Source: Granulicella sp. L60
GTDB lineage: Bacteria; Acidobacteriota; Terriglobia; Terriglobales; Acidobacteriaceae
Direction: 5' to 3'
Length of the DNA: 64,000 nucleotides
Assembly: GCF_009765825.1 (NCBI RefSeq)
Contig: NZ_LMUR01000018.1
Location: 1,085,704-1,149,703 of the forward strand
The first letter of the stretch is position 1. Every line of letters begins with the position of its first letter. The notes beneath the pieces were generated by a model. The model saw only the letters and a program-made list of their open reading frames with translations, was not told the DNA's origin and searched no databases. The position numbers and the translations under genes were made by a program. This document shows, one piece after another, positions 27,392-35,782 of this stretch.

Positions 27392-28306
27392 ATGGACGAA
27401 GTAACCCGGATCCAACAGCAGGCACAACACGGACACGCTCACCAGGCCGACACCGTTCATCTGCCCGAGCCCACCGCCATGCCCATGGTGCTCGCGCTCG
27501 GCATCTCGCTCCTGATCACCGGCATGGTCACCCACTGGGTCATCAGCCTGCTAGGCCTTATCTTCACCCTCCGCGCCATCGTCGGATGGTTCTTCGACGT
27601 CTTCCCCCACGAGAAGCACATCGACGTTCCCGTCGAAGCGGGTATCCTCGCCATCACCACCACGCGCACTACGCGCGACCAGCTTCCCGTCTCCGCAGAC
27701 CATCGCAAGCTGCTGCCCGTCGAGACCTTCAGCATCACCTCCGGCATCAAGGGCGGCATCGCCGGCGGCATCGCGATGATCATTCCCGCCGCCGTCTTCG
27801 GCCTCGCCCGCTACCACAGCGTCTGGTACGCGGTGAACCTGCTCGCTGCCGGTGGCTTTGTCAGATGGGCGGGCGAGAGCAACGCCTTCCTCGCGCAGTT
27901 CCACCTGGAGGGCCTGCTCGCCGCGACCGGCATTCACGCGCTCACCTCGGTGCTCATCGGTCTGCTCTACGGCGCGATGCTTCCCATGTTTCCGCGCAAA
28001 CCCATCCTCACCGCGGGCTTCGTCGCGCCTCTGCTCTGGACCGGCATTCTCTACTCCGCCATCGGCATCATCAGTCCCATCCTGAACGACCGGATCAGCT
28101 GGCGCTGGTTCATCCTCTCGCAGATCGCCTTCGGTCTAGTCTGCGGCTTCGTCGTCAACCTGCAAGTCCGCGTACGCACCCCACAGTTCCGTGCTCTGCC
28201 CTTCGCCGTGCGCGCCGGTATCCACAGCGACAATATCGAACAGATTGAACAGATCGAAGAAGCTGAGAAGACCAAGCCGGTCGACAAGAAAGACGACTAC
28301 GTATGA
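27392..28306 (+). CDS. Oxidase-associated membrane protein of unknown function (304 aa)
   Basis: Sits between subunit III and the diheme cytochrome. The ATG at 27392 follows AAAGGAGGAGCACAG, one of the best ribosome sites in the window. Residues 30-68 form two close helices resembling a small subunit-IV-like module (MVLALGISLLITGMVTHWVI, then LLGLIFTLRAIVGWFFDVF). They are followed by a PHEKHIDVPVEA loop with conserved-looking His/Glu residues. From about residue 110 there are five to six more helices rich in Gly/Ala/Ile. The C-terminus is charged (IEQIEQIEEAEKTKPVDKK). No heme or metal motif is certain. A fused oxidase subunit IV plus a larger membrane domain is my best reading. Confidence 0.75.
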   Translation: MDEVTRIQQQAQHGHAHQADTVHLPEPTAMPMVLALGISLLITGMVTHWVISLLGLIFTLRAIVGWFFDVFPHEKHIDVPVEAGILAITTTRTTRDQLPVSADHRKLLPVETFSITSGIKGGIAGGIAMIIPAAVFGLARYHSVWYAVNLLAAGGFVRWAGESNAFLAQFHLEGLLAATGIHALTSVLIGLLYGAMLPMFPRKPILTAGFVAPLLWTGILYSAIGIISPILNDRISWRWFILSQIAFGLVCGFVVNLQVRVRTPQFRALPFAVRAGIHSDNIEQIEQIEEAEKTKPVDKKDDYV

Positions 28307-29049
28307 GACCAGTCCCGCCCAGCTTCAAACCGCTCTGCGCCCTGCTTCTCGCTGCGGCTTGCATCCTGTCGAGCGGCTGTAACCGCATTCCCGGACGTCC
28401 CGGCCCCGGTCCGGAAGTCGCGCGCCCCGATCAACTCCTCGACTTCTCCACGCTCTATAAAGAGAACTGCACCGCCTGCCACGGCGCGAACGGCCGCGGA
28501 GGCGCATCCATCCCCCTCGGCAACCCCGTCTACGTCGCCTTCGCAGGAGAAGACAACATCGGCGGAAACATTGGCGCTGGCGTATCCGGTGGCCTCATGC
28601 CTCCCTTCGCCCAAAGCTCCGGCGGTATGCTGACCGACCAGCAGATCACCATCCTTGCACATGGCATCGTGAAGACCTGGGGCAATCCCAGCGTCCTCAA
28701 CGGACAGACGCCCCCTCCCTACAGCACCACGCTCAAAGGCGACCCCACCCACGGCCAGCAGGCCTTCACCACCTTCTGCGCCCGCTGCCACGGAGCCACC
28801 GGCACCGGAGGCCCCGGCGACGCCACTATGGGCAAGCTGGGCTCCATCGTCCAACCGGCCTATCTTTCGCTCATGACCGATCAGTACCTGCGCAGCATCA
28901 TCGTCGCCGGCCGTCCCGACGAGGGAATGCCCGACTGGCGCACCGACAGCACGCAACCTCTCACCGACCAGCAGGTCACCGACATCGTCAGCTGGCTGGC
29001 CTCACAGCGCACCGCAAACCCCGGCCAGCCATACTCGTCACACCCGTAA
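28303..29049 (+). CDS. Diheme cytochrome c lipoprotein
   Basis: A 248-residue protein. The signal peptide ends in a lipobox (LSSGC, Cys26), so the mature protein is likely lipid-anchored on the periplasmic side. Two class I cytochrome domains follow: C56-T-A-C59-H60 and C159-A-R-C162-H163, with late Met residues (GGLMPPFA and EGMPDW) as possible sixth ligands. It overlaps the preceding gene by four bases (ATGA) and precedes the Rieske gene. By position it should shuttle electrons between the bc-type complex and the caa3 oxidase. Confidence 0.9.
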   Translation: MRPVPPSFKPLCALLLAAACILSSGCNRIPGRPGPGPEVARPDQLLDFSTLYKENCTACHGANGRGGASIPLGNPVYVAFAGEDNIGGNIGAGVSGGLMPPFAQSSGGMLTDQQITILAHGIVKTWGNPSVLNGQTPPPYSTTLKGDPTHGQQAFTTFCARCHGATGTGGPGDATMGKLGSIVQPAYLSLMTDQYLRSIIVAGRPDEGMPDWRTDSTQPLTDQQVTDIVSWLASQRTANPGQPYSSHP

Positions 29050-29151
29050 AGCAGAACAGCAAGAGAAGAGCAGACCGAATGCACATCGTCCCAGTGGAAT
29101 CAGCAAAATCAGCGGAAAAAGCTCACAGGAGCGGAACAGGAGTGAACGCCA

Positions 29152-29820
29152 ATGGCATTGAGTGACCCGACCCCTCCTATCCAGGAACCCCTCACCGAGC
29201 CGCACCATGCGCCCGACAAGAGCGCAGGGCACAGCCGCCGCGTCTTCCTCTTCAAGCTCTCGCTTCTCCTCAACGGAGCCGTAGGCGCCATCCTCGCCGT
29301 GCCCATCGTCGGCTATCTCCTCGGCCCTGCGCTGAACAAGAAGGGCAGCAGCAACTCCTGGGTCACCCTCGGCCCACTCTCCGACTTCCCCGAAGGCGAG
29401 ACCCGCCTCGTCAACTATCGCAACCCCGTCACCACCTCATGGGACGGCCAGACCGGCGACATCCCCTGCTGGGTCCGCCGCGTCTCCGGAACCACCTTCC
29501 AGGTCTTCGCCATCAACTGCGCCCACCTCGGCTGCCCCGTCCGCTGGTTCGCCCAGTCCAAACTCTTCATGTGTCCCTGCCACGGCGGAGCCTACTATCA
29601 GGACGGCTCCCGCGCCTCCGGGCCACCCGAGCGCGGTCTCTTCGAGTACGATCACCGCATCGCCAACAACAACCTCATGATCTTCGCCGGCAAGATGCCC
29701 ACCCTCGCCAATCAGGCCCGGGTCGAGCAGCCTCTCACCCAGATCCTCGGAGCCGACTCCACCGCACGTCTCGCCTCCGTCGACAAAACTGAACCGAGGT
29801 GCAGCTCATGCCAGACCTAA
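29152..29820 (+). CDS. Rieske [2Fe-2S] protein
   Basis: A 222-residue protein with an N-terminal twin-arginine-like segment (SRRVFLFKLSLLLNGAVGAI) that doubles as the membrane anchor, residues 29-57. The cluster-binding boxes are intact: C123-A-H125-L-G-C128 and C141-P-C143-H144. C123, H125, C141 and H144 bind the cluster, and C128/C143 can form the disulfide. SGPPERGLFEYD supplies the Pro loop. It overlaps the cytochrome b start by 13 bases. A 102-base gap separates it from the diheme gene. Confidence 0.95.
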   Translation: MALSDPTPPIQEPLTEPHHAPDKSAGHSRRVFLFKLSLLLNGAVGAILAVPIVGYLLGPALNKKGSSNSWVTLGPLSDFPEGETRLVNYRNPVTTSWDGQTGDIPCWVRRVSGTTFQVFAINCAHLGCPVRWFAQSKLFMCPCHGGAYYQDGSRASGPPERGLFEYDHRIANNNLMIFAGKMPTLANQARVEQPLTQILGADSTARLASVDKTEPRCSSCQT

Positions 29821-31328
29821 AACAAACCGGCATCGAAGTCTACAACTGGTTCGAGCAGCGTCTCGGCCTCGGCGCGCCCGTCATCGCAGCCGCCGAGCAC
29901 GAAGTCCCCTCCAGCACCTCCAGCTGGTGGTACGTCTTCGGCAGCGGCGCCACCGTCATCCTCATTCTCCAGATCGTCACCGGCATCCTGCTCGCCCTCG
30001 TCTACGCTCCCTCCGCGGGCAACGCCTGGAGCAGCCTCGAGTTCCTCGACCACAGCATCCGCCTCGGCTGGTTCATCCGCGCCATCCACGGATGGGGCTC
30101 CGACTTCATGGTCGCCATCGTCCTCATCCACCTGGTCCAGGTCTTCACCTTCGGCGCCTACAAGTTCCCCCGCGAACTCACCTGGATCATCGGCGTCTTC
30201 CTCCTCCTCCTCACCCTCGGCATGGCCTTCACCGGCCAGGTCCTCCGCTTCGACCAGGACGCCTACTGGGGTCTCGGCATCGGCGCCTCCATCCTCAGCC
30301 GCGTCCCCATCATCGGCGGCCAGCTCGTCGACATCATGCTCGGCGGACCCATCATCGCCGGCCCCACGCTCTCCCGCTTCTTCGCGCTCCACGTCTTCGT
30401 CATCCCCGGCATCCTCCTCGCCATGGTCGGCCTCCACGTCTGGATGGTCCTCCGCCTCGGCATCAACGAGTGGCCCATGCCCGGCCGCATCGTCGACAAG
30501 AAAACCTACGTCCGCAACTACCACGCGCTCACCGAAGAGACCGGCATCCCCTTCGTTCCCGACGCCGCATGGAAGGACGCCATCTTCGCCGCGGCCATGA
30601 TCCTCGCCGTCATCGCCTGCGCCCTTTACTTCGGACCCTTCGGCCCCACCGGCCAGCCCGACCCCACCATCATCCAGACCGCGCCCAAGCCCGACTTCTT
30701 CTTCCTCTGGCTCTACGCCGTCCTCGCTTACCTTCCGCCCAACCTCGAAACCCCCGTCCTCTTCATCGCCCCGGTCCTCGGCATCGGAGCCATGCTTCTG
30801 CTCCCGATCTTCGCCGGCGAAGGCGAAAAGCACTGGTCCCGCCGCCCCGTCGCTGTCCTTATGATCACCGTCATCGCCGTCGCGCTCGGCGTCTTCACCC
30901 GCCTCGGCACCTACACGCCGTGGAGCCCCATCATGAACGCCTGGACCAGCGACGCCATCCCGCCCGCCTACCTGCACAACCGCACCCCGCTCGAACGCAG
31001 CGGCGCACTCGTCCTCCAGAACAAGCAGTGCCGCAACTGCCACTCCATCGGCGGCGAAGGCGGCCTCCGCGGACCCGCGCTCGACGCCGTCGCCGGCCAC
31101 ATGACCGAAGACCAGATCTTCCGCCAGGTCCTTCAAGGCGGAGGCAACATGCCCGCCTACGGCAACGCCCTCAACCCATCCGAGACCACCGCTCTCGTCC
31201 GCTTCCTCTCCACCCTCCACGGCGACCTGAGCCCCGCCATCGACGCCTCGCGCCGCATGGTCCAGTCCAGCGACTCCACCTCGTCACCCCTCTCCTCTCC
31301 CCAACCAGCCACCACCACCGGCCACTAG
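29808..31328 (+). CDS. Cytochrome b of a bc-type complex fused to a C-terminal cytochrome c
   Basis: A 506-residue protein. The first ~220 residues are the four-helix cytochrome b core with heme ligands H94/H108 and H195/H210. The next ~150 residues give the additional helices that in b6f-type systems are a separate subunit IV. The Qo-site PEWY motif is replaced by PDFFF (295-299). After the last helix comes a cytochrome c domain with C408-R-N-C411-H412 and NMPAYG as the likely Met ligand. I use the ATG at 29808 with GAGGTG upstream; a GTG at 29799 is possible. The C-terminal ~30 residues are Ser/Thr/Pro-rich. Confidence 0.93.
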   Translation: MPDLKQTGIEVYNWFEQRLGLGAPVIAAAEHEVPSSTSSWWYVFGSGATVILILQIVTGILLALVYAPSAGNAWSSLEFLDHSIRLGWFIRAIHGWGSDFMVAIVLIHLVQVFTFGAYKFPRELTWIIGVFLLLLTLGMAFTGQVLRFDQDAYWGLGIGASILSRVPIIGGQLVDIMLGGPIIAGPTLSRFFALHVFVIPGILLAMVGLHVWMVLRLGINEWPMPGRIVDKKTYVRNYHALTEETGIPFVPDAAWKDAIFAAAMILAVIACALYFGPFGPTGQPDPTIIQTAPKPDFFFLWLYAVLAYLPPNLETPVLFIAPVLGIGAMLLLPIFAGEGEKHWSRRPVAVLMITVIAVALGVFTRLGTYTPWSPIMNAWTSDAIPPAYLHNRTPLERSGALVLQNKQCRNCHSIGGEGGLRGPALDAVAGHMTEDQIFRQVLQGGGNMPAYGNALNPSETTALVRFLSTLHGDLSPAIDASRRMVQSSDSTSSPLSSPQPATTTGH

Positions 31329-31394
31329 GCAGTCTCGACACCCAGCCTGAGCGGAGTGATGGATTGAGCGGAAGTGATGAATTGACAGAGAAAG

Positions 31395-31455
31395 TGTCAT
31401 CCTGAGCGGAGCCTCTCGCAGTCTCATCGCGAGAGGCGCAGTCGAAGGACCTGCA
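31395..31455. repeat. Acidobacterial GTCATCCTGAGCG-type intergenic repeat with hairpin
   Basis: TGTCATCCTGAGCGGAG followed by the 9-bp perfect hairpin GCCTCTCGC / GCGAGAGGC (31411-31419, 31429-31437) and GCAGTCGAAGGACCTGCA. This dispersed repeat type is frequent in sequenced Terriglobia, from memory. It lies between cytochrome bc and ctaG and could end transcription of the respiratory operon. The preceding 60 bases hold degenerate copies of GAGCGGAGTGATG. Confidence 0.6.
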
Positions 31456-31548
31456 ATGCCCTCAACGTGCCAGTAATTTCTCCCTATCTCGCACCACATC
31501 CAAACAGTTCCGCATCGTGCTATAGGCCGATACCGCACAGCCTTCGAC

Positions 31549-31554
31549 TAATCT
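31549..31554 (+). promoter_or_regulatory. Candidate -10 (TAATCT) for a leaderless ctaG mRNA
   Basis: TAATCT ends six bases before the ATG at 31561, with no ribosome site between. It indicates that ctaG has its own promoter after the repeat. Confidence 0.35.
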
Positions 31555-31560
31555 AACTTC

Positions 31561-32394
31561 ATGCCTCCTGAGTACCAGGCCATCTTCACCGACTGGTCGC
31601 CGCCCCTCTTCGTCACCACCGCACTTCTCCTCACCGCCATCCTCTACACCCGCGGCTGGTTCGCCATCCGCAAGACCCGCCCCGCGCAGTTCCCCACCTG
31701 GCGTCTCGCCGCCTTCCTCCTCGGCCTCGCCACCATCTGGCTCGCCATCGCCTCCCCGCTCGATGGCTTCGCCGACGCCCTCCTCAGCGCCCACATGATC
31801 GAGCACCTCCTCCTCATGTCCTTCGTCCCACCGCTCCTCCTCCTCGGCTACCCCGTCGTCCCGCTCCTCCGAGGCCTTCCCCGCACCATCACCATCCACA
31901 TCCTCGGCCCACTCATCCGCATCTCCGCTCTCCGTCGCCTCGGCCACTTCCTCACCACGCCGCTCGTTGCCTGGCTCATCATGAACCTCATCTTCCTCGG
32001 CTGGCACATCCCCACCGCATACGACTTCGCTCTCGACCACGAACACTGGCACGAGTTCGAACACGCCTGCTTCCTCGGCGCCTCTCTTCTCTTCTGGTTC
32101 CCCCTCATCCGCCCCTGGCCCGCGAGTCGCCACTACCCCGGCTGGCACCTCATCCTCTATCTCGTCTTCGCCGACATCGTCAACACCGCGCTCTCCGCCT
32201 TCCTCGCCTTCTGCGACCGCCCCGTCTACGGCTACTACCTGCGCGAGCCCAACCCATTCCACATCGCACCCCTCGCCGACCAGGTCACCGGCGCCGTCAT
32301 CATGTGGATCTTCGGCTCTCTCGTCTTCCTTCTTCCTGCTCTCTTCATCACCGTCCGCCTGCTCCAGCAAGACACCAAAGCCCGCACCTGGTAA
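31561..32394 (+). CDS. ctaG: Cytochrome c oxidase assembly factor CtaG (caa3_CtaG family)
   Basis: A 277-residue, seven-helix membrane protein. Family landmarks are WLAIASPLDGFADALLSAHMIEHLLLM with conserved Asp and His residues, PLVAWLIMNLIFLGWHIPTAYDFALDHEHWHEFEHACFLGASLLFW, a His-rich putative copper-handling region, and DQVTGAVIMWIFGS near the end. In Bacillus this protein (not the CtaG/Cox11 type) is needed for active caa3 oxidase. It follows the respiratory cluster by 232 bases. Confidence 0.92.
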   Translation: MPPEYQAIFTDWSPPLFVTTALLLTAILYTRGWFAIRKTRPAQFPTWRLAAFLLGLATIWLAIASPLDGFADALLSAHMIEHLLLMSFVPPLLLLGYPVVPLLRGLPRTITIHILGPLIRISALRRLGHFLTTPLVAWLIMNLIFLGWHIPTAYDFALDHEHWHEFEHACFLGASLLFWFPLIRPWPASRHYPGWHLILYLVFADIVNTALSAFLAFCDRPVYGYYLREPNPFHIAPLADQVTGAVIMWIFGSLVFLLPALFITVRLLQQDTKARTW

Positions 32395-32575
32395 TACCCT
32401 CTCGCTCTCCGACCATCCAGACCCAACCCTAAATTCAGTCAACGCAAACGTGTCTATCAGGAACGCCGACGCATGTAACCGAATCGTGTCGCAACACTCT
32501 AATGATCGATATTAATCAACTAGAATCGACTAATAATTTCAAGATACTTAAGCAGCAAACTTTTTGGGAGGCAGT

Positions 32576-34324
32576 GTGAAAAAGACAAAGTTGTTTCTTC
32601 TCGGGATTGGGATGGGGGCGTTCCCCATATGGGCCCAAACAGCAGCAAGCTCTTCCGGCGCGGGGAATGACCAAAGCGCAGCCTTTCCCGATGTCCCGGT
32701 GACAGCCAGGAACGTCGACAAAGGTGCAACAAAGGCCAGCGCGGACGGCGTGTACAAGCTCTCGCTGCTTGCTCCCGTCGACTATCCCGTGAAGTTGATT
32801 GTGGCTGGCTCCAACTCCGCCGACCTCGTGGGTGGCACCCCAGGCCTCACCGGGACCGCCGACCTCAACCAGCCTCAAGCTCATTCTCAGGCCAGCGAAT
32901 CGGATGCAGCTAAACCGGCCTCCGACTCGCTCACCTGGCGCGGCATCACGATCTACGGTGCGTATGACATCGGCCTCGGCTGGGTCAGCCACGGCCTGCC
33001 CGAAAACGGTTACAACTACGAAGGCGCCTCTCTGGTGAACCGAAACGGTTACGAACATCGATTCCTTGTTGCACCGAACAATTTGCAGCAGACGGGCTTT
33101 GGCATCCGGGGCAAGGAACAGTTTGCGCCCGGCTGGTCGGTTGTGTTCAACGCTTCCACCGGCATCAATCCGCAGTCTGGCCTGCTCGCCAACGCGTCAA
33201 AGACCGACATCGTCAACAACGGCCTGCCCCGGAGTAGCTACTCCTACGCCATCGACGGCGCGCGCGCAGGCCAGCCGTTCAACGACGAATACTACGGCGG
33301 CGTCTCTTCAGAGAAGTTCGGAACCCTGACCTTCGGCCGTCAGCGCTCTCTCGGCACTGATGTAATGCTCCTCTACGATCCGGCCGGTGGCAGCTATGCC
33401 TTCTCCTACATCGGCTATAACGGCACGATGGCCGGCGGCGGCGACACCGAGGACAGCCGTTGGGACAGCGCCGTAAAGTATCGCATCACCTATGGCCCGG
33501 CCCATCTCGCCGCGATGTATAAATTCGCCGACGGAAATGGCGGCTGCTTCTCAGCCTCCGCCACCTGGACTGCCGCCACCTGTACGCCGGAGACGGCGCA
33601 CAACAACGCCTACGCTGGCGACGTCGGCGCAAGCCACAAGAAGTTATCCGCAGACATCGTCTATCAACACTACAACCAGGCCATCAGCGTATTGAACCCC
33701 CTGCTGGGGCCTCAGAGCGTGACGCAGTCCTATCAGTCCACCACCAACAGCATCAATACAAACCCCATCAACGGGGCCAATCTGATCTCAACCGACGAGA
33801 CCTTATACGGCATCGTGACCGATAACAACGCCATCCTGGGAACGGTGAAGTACACCTGGGACCAGTTCAAGATCTTTGGCGGCTTCGAGTACATCTGGCA
33901 GAACAACCCGCACGACCCGTTAGGCGTTGGCGCATCGGACCAGGGCGGCTACATATTGAGCGGCGTCGAAGACAACAACCTCGATACCGAAAAGATCCTG
34001 CGGGTCTGGTGGACGGGCGTGAAGTACGCCTACGACAGCAAGACCGACATCACCTTCGCCTGGTACGGGCAGCTGCAGAACAACTTCCGTACTCCGCAGA
34101 CCTGCTCGGCGGCAGCGGGTTATCGTGCTTCCTGCGCGGGTGCCCTCAACGAGGGTTCCCTCTACGCCAATCATCACTTCACCAAGCGTTTCGAGGGTTT
34201 TACAGGACTTGCGTACTCCTTCGTGTATGGCGGCATGGCCATCGCCATTCCTCATGGCCCTGGTGTCCCCTATCTCCACAACAGCAACTTTGCTCCAGTC
34301 ATCGGTGGTCGTTTCACCTTCTGA
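32576..34324 (+). CDS. Outer membrane porin
   Basis: A 582-residue protein from the GTG at 32576 (VKKTKLFLLGIGMGAFPIWA, a clean signal peptide) with GGGAGG just upstream; a TTG at 32564 is in frame. Residues 20-120 are an Ala/Ser/Asp-rich region unlike standard porins. The remainder resembles the Gram-negative porin family: TWRGITIYGAYDIGLGW, GIRGKEQFAPGWSVVFNAS, EYYGGVSSEKFGTLTFGRQRSLG, and alternating amphipathic strands to a C-terminal aromatic (VIGGRFTF), the usual signal for outer-membrane insertion. Substrate not determinable. A leader of about 180 bases lies upstream. Confidence 0.88.
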   Translation: MKKTKLFLLGIGMGAFPIWAQTAASSSGAGNDQSAAFPDVPVTARNVDKGATKASADGVYKLSLLAPVDYPVKLIVAGSNSADLVGGTPGLTGTADLNQPQAHSQASESDAAKPASDSLTWRGITIYGAYDIGLGWVSHGLPENGYNYEGASLVNRNGYEHRFLVAPNNLQQTGFGIRGKEQFAPGWSVVFNASTGINPQSGLLANASKTDIVNNGLPRSSYSYAIDGARAGQPFNDEYYGGVSSEKFGTLTFGRQRSLGTDVMLLYDPAGGSYAFSYIGYNGTMAGGGDTEDSRWDSAVKYRITYGPAHLAAMYKFADGNGGCFSASATWTAATCTPETAHNNAYAGDVGASHKKLSADIVYQHYNQAISVLNPLLGPQSVTQSYQSTTNSINTNPINGANLISTDETLYGIVTDNNAILGTVKYTWDQFKIFGGFEYIWQNNPHDPLGVGASDQGGYILSGVEDNNLDTEKILRVWWTGVKYAYDSKTDITFAWYGQLQNNFRTPQTCSAAAGYRASCAGALNEGSLYANHHFTKRFEGFTGLAYSFVYGGMAIAIPHGPGVPYLHNSNFAPVIGGRFTF

Positions 34325-34335
34325 TCGTTTCCATG

Positions 34336-34361
34336 TTGGGCTCTCGGTCGAGAGCCCAACA
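34336..34361 (+). terminator. Hairpin after the porin gene
   Basis: TTGGGCTCTCG and CGAGAGCCCAA pair perfectly around a very short loop, about 12 bases past the porin stop. No T-run follows. Confidence 0.6.
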
Positions 34362-34673
34362 CGGTTGTGTCTCATCCTCTGGGCAAAACCCTGTCAACCC
34401 CCAGAAGCTCCTAACCCCCACAAACCAATAGAGATACCGGCTGCGTAGTAGTTTCCCCCAAAACCCTACAATAGAAATAGAAGAAATAAAGTCAGGCTCC
34501 CCCCAGAGGGAGGTTTTCCCGATCGAAATAACTCCTTTATTTGGAGATATTTACCTATAACCCTTTTCATTGGAAATATTTAGCGATGTATAGACAACTT
34601 AAGCCCATACGATGGAATATTTTACAAAACCCATATAGAGGGGGGAGGGGGTAGCCCACGCAAAGTGGAGGGC

Positions 34674-34765
34674 TGATTCCGACCAACGGGAGGACCAACC
34701 GAAGGGTTATACAAGTCACGAAGTGACCACACCACGTGCAGTGGGCCAGGCCGGCAGGCCACGTC
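34674..34765. repeat. Palindromic repeat element, diverged right-half copy F
   Basis: GATTCCGACCAACGGGAGGACC, then ACCGAAGGGTTATACAAGTCACGAAGTGACC and GTGGGCCAGGCCGGCAGGCC match the right half of the full elements at 13406 and 41525, with several substitutions. It lies between convergent genes. Confidence 0.75.
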
Positions 34766-34782
34766 TCCACACGAGCCGAAAT

Positions 34783-35640
34783 CTACCCGCGGTCCGCACC
34801 CTCCGCGACCTTCAACCGTGTCCTCAGCAGATCATCCATGTCGCAAAGCTTATCCGTAATCAGATGCAGCTTACTCGAAAGCGCCTGAATCTCCGACTCC
34901 GCGCGAACGTTTACCTCGTAGTCCAGCTCACCGCGAACCCTGTCCTTCGTATCCTGCCGGTTCTGGCTCATCATGATCACCGGAGCCTGAATCGCAGCCA
35001 GCATCGACAGAAATAGATTCAGCAGAATAAACGGATAGGGGTCCCACGCCCGCCCCTTCAACACGATATTCACCATCGTGTAGACCACCAGCACCACGCC
35101 AAACAGAATAATGAACGTCCACGAACCACCGAACCGCGCCACGACATCAGCGATGTGGTCCCCGAAGCTCATCTCCTCTTCAATCACATCGTTCGAGTTT
35201 CGGTTCGCCCGCAGACGCACCAGGTCCTGCGATGCATGAAACTGCCGTCCCAGTACCGTCAGCATATCCATCCCCGCCATCGGCTTCCGCTCCAGCAGCA
35301 CGGCGATGTCCTCCCGGCTCACCTCAATGCAAACCGTGTCCTCCAGCGCAATCGCGTTCGTCTGGTGCGGCGTCGCCTCCAGCATCGATGCAAAGCCGAA
35401 CAGCTCCCCATGCGTCGGCTCATCCACCAGCACCTCCTGCTGGTCCTGGTCTACCGTGGTCACCTGCACCTTGCCCGACATCATCACGTACGCATGCCGC
35501 CCCGGATCACCGATCTTGTAGATCCGCTGCCGCGCAGCAAATGTTTTAATCTCCACCTGGGCCGCCAGAACGGCCGCCTCCTCATGGTCAAGCAGCGCAA
35601 AGAGTGGGACCTGGATTAGGTCCGCAGGATTACAAGCCAT
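34783..35640 (-). CDS. Cyclic-nucleotide-binding domain plus DUF1003 membrane protein
   Basis: A 285-residue protein. Residues 10-125 are a cNMP-binding beta-roll (IYKIGDPGRHAYVMMSGKVQV, then HGELFGFASMLE, where the phosphate-binding cassette would be). Residues 155-235 are DUF1003: GDHIADVVARFGGSWTFIILFGVVLVVYTMVNI, then AWDPYPFILLNLFLSMLAAIQAPVIMMSQNRQ, two helices with the family's conserved Asn/Gln-rich end. The C-terminal ~50 residues are a charged coiled-coil. It is separate from the NHEJ genes by 142 bases on the same strand. The signal sensed and the role of DUF1003 are unknown. Confidence 0.9.
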   Translation of the reverse strand: MACNPADLIQVPLFALLDHEEAAVLAAQVEIKTFAARQRIYKIGDPGRHAYVMMSGKVQVTTVDQDQQEVLVDEPTHGELFGFASMLEATPHQTNAIALEDTVCIEVSREDIAVLLERKPMAGMDMLTVLGRQFHASQDLVRLRANRNSNDVIEEEMSFGDHIADVVARFGGSWTFIILFGVVLVVYTMVNIVLKGRAWDPYPFILLNLFLSMLAAIQAPVIMMSQNRQDTKDRVRGELDYEVNVRAESEIQALSSKLHLITDKLCDMDDLLRTRLKVAEGADRG

Positions 35641-35782
35641 CGTTCACCTCGTTTGGGTCTCCAGCTATTCTGCACGGCAAACGATGCAATTGAACAGACA
35701 GTTTCTCTTCCCATGTTAAAAACGGAAGACAAAAGCAGAAGACCAAAAACAGGAAGACAAACTCCCCACACATCCGCCAGAA

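Larger units (their letters stand above)
34325..34782. other. Convergent intergenic region with AT-rich stretch and partial repeat
   Basis: A 458-base gap between the convergent porin and cNMP-DUF1003 genes. It contains a GAGAGCCCAAC inverted repeat right after the porin stop (34338-34360 region, TTGGGCTCTCGGTCGAGAGCCCAA), which could be the porin terminator. An AT-rich block follows (about 34440-34630), then a G-run, then a half copy of the palindromic element. Confidence 0.5.

Noticed and set aside
29927-31405. Long plus-strand ORF of Arg/His/Pro-rich composition, and similar long frames elsewhere (for example 4141-5772, 24297-25823, 29817-31220)
   Set aside because: They lie opposite or out of frame with clear genes. 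C-rich third positions remove stops in other frames and produce low-complexity Arg/His/Pro or Asp/Glu/Gly-rich translations.
31395-31455. CRISPR-like repeats
   Set aside because: Single or paired degenerate intergenic repeats, no regular spacers and no cas genes anywhere in the window.
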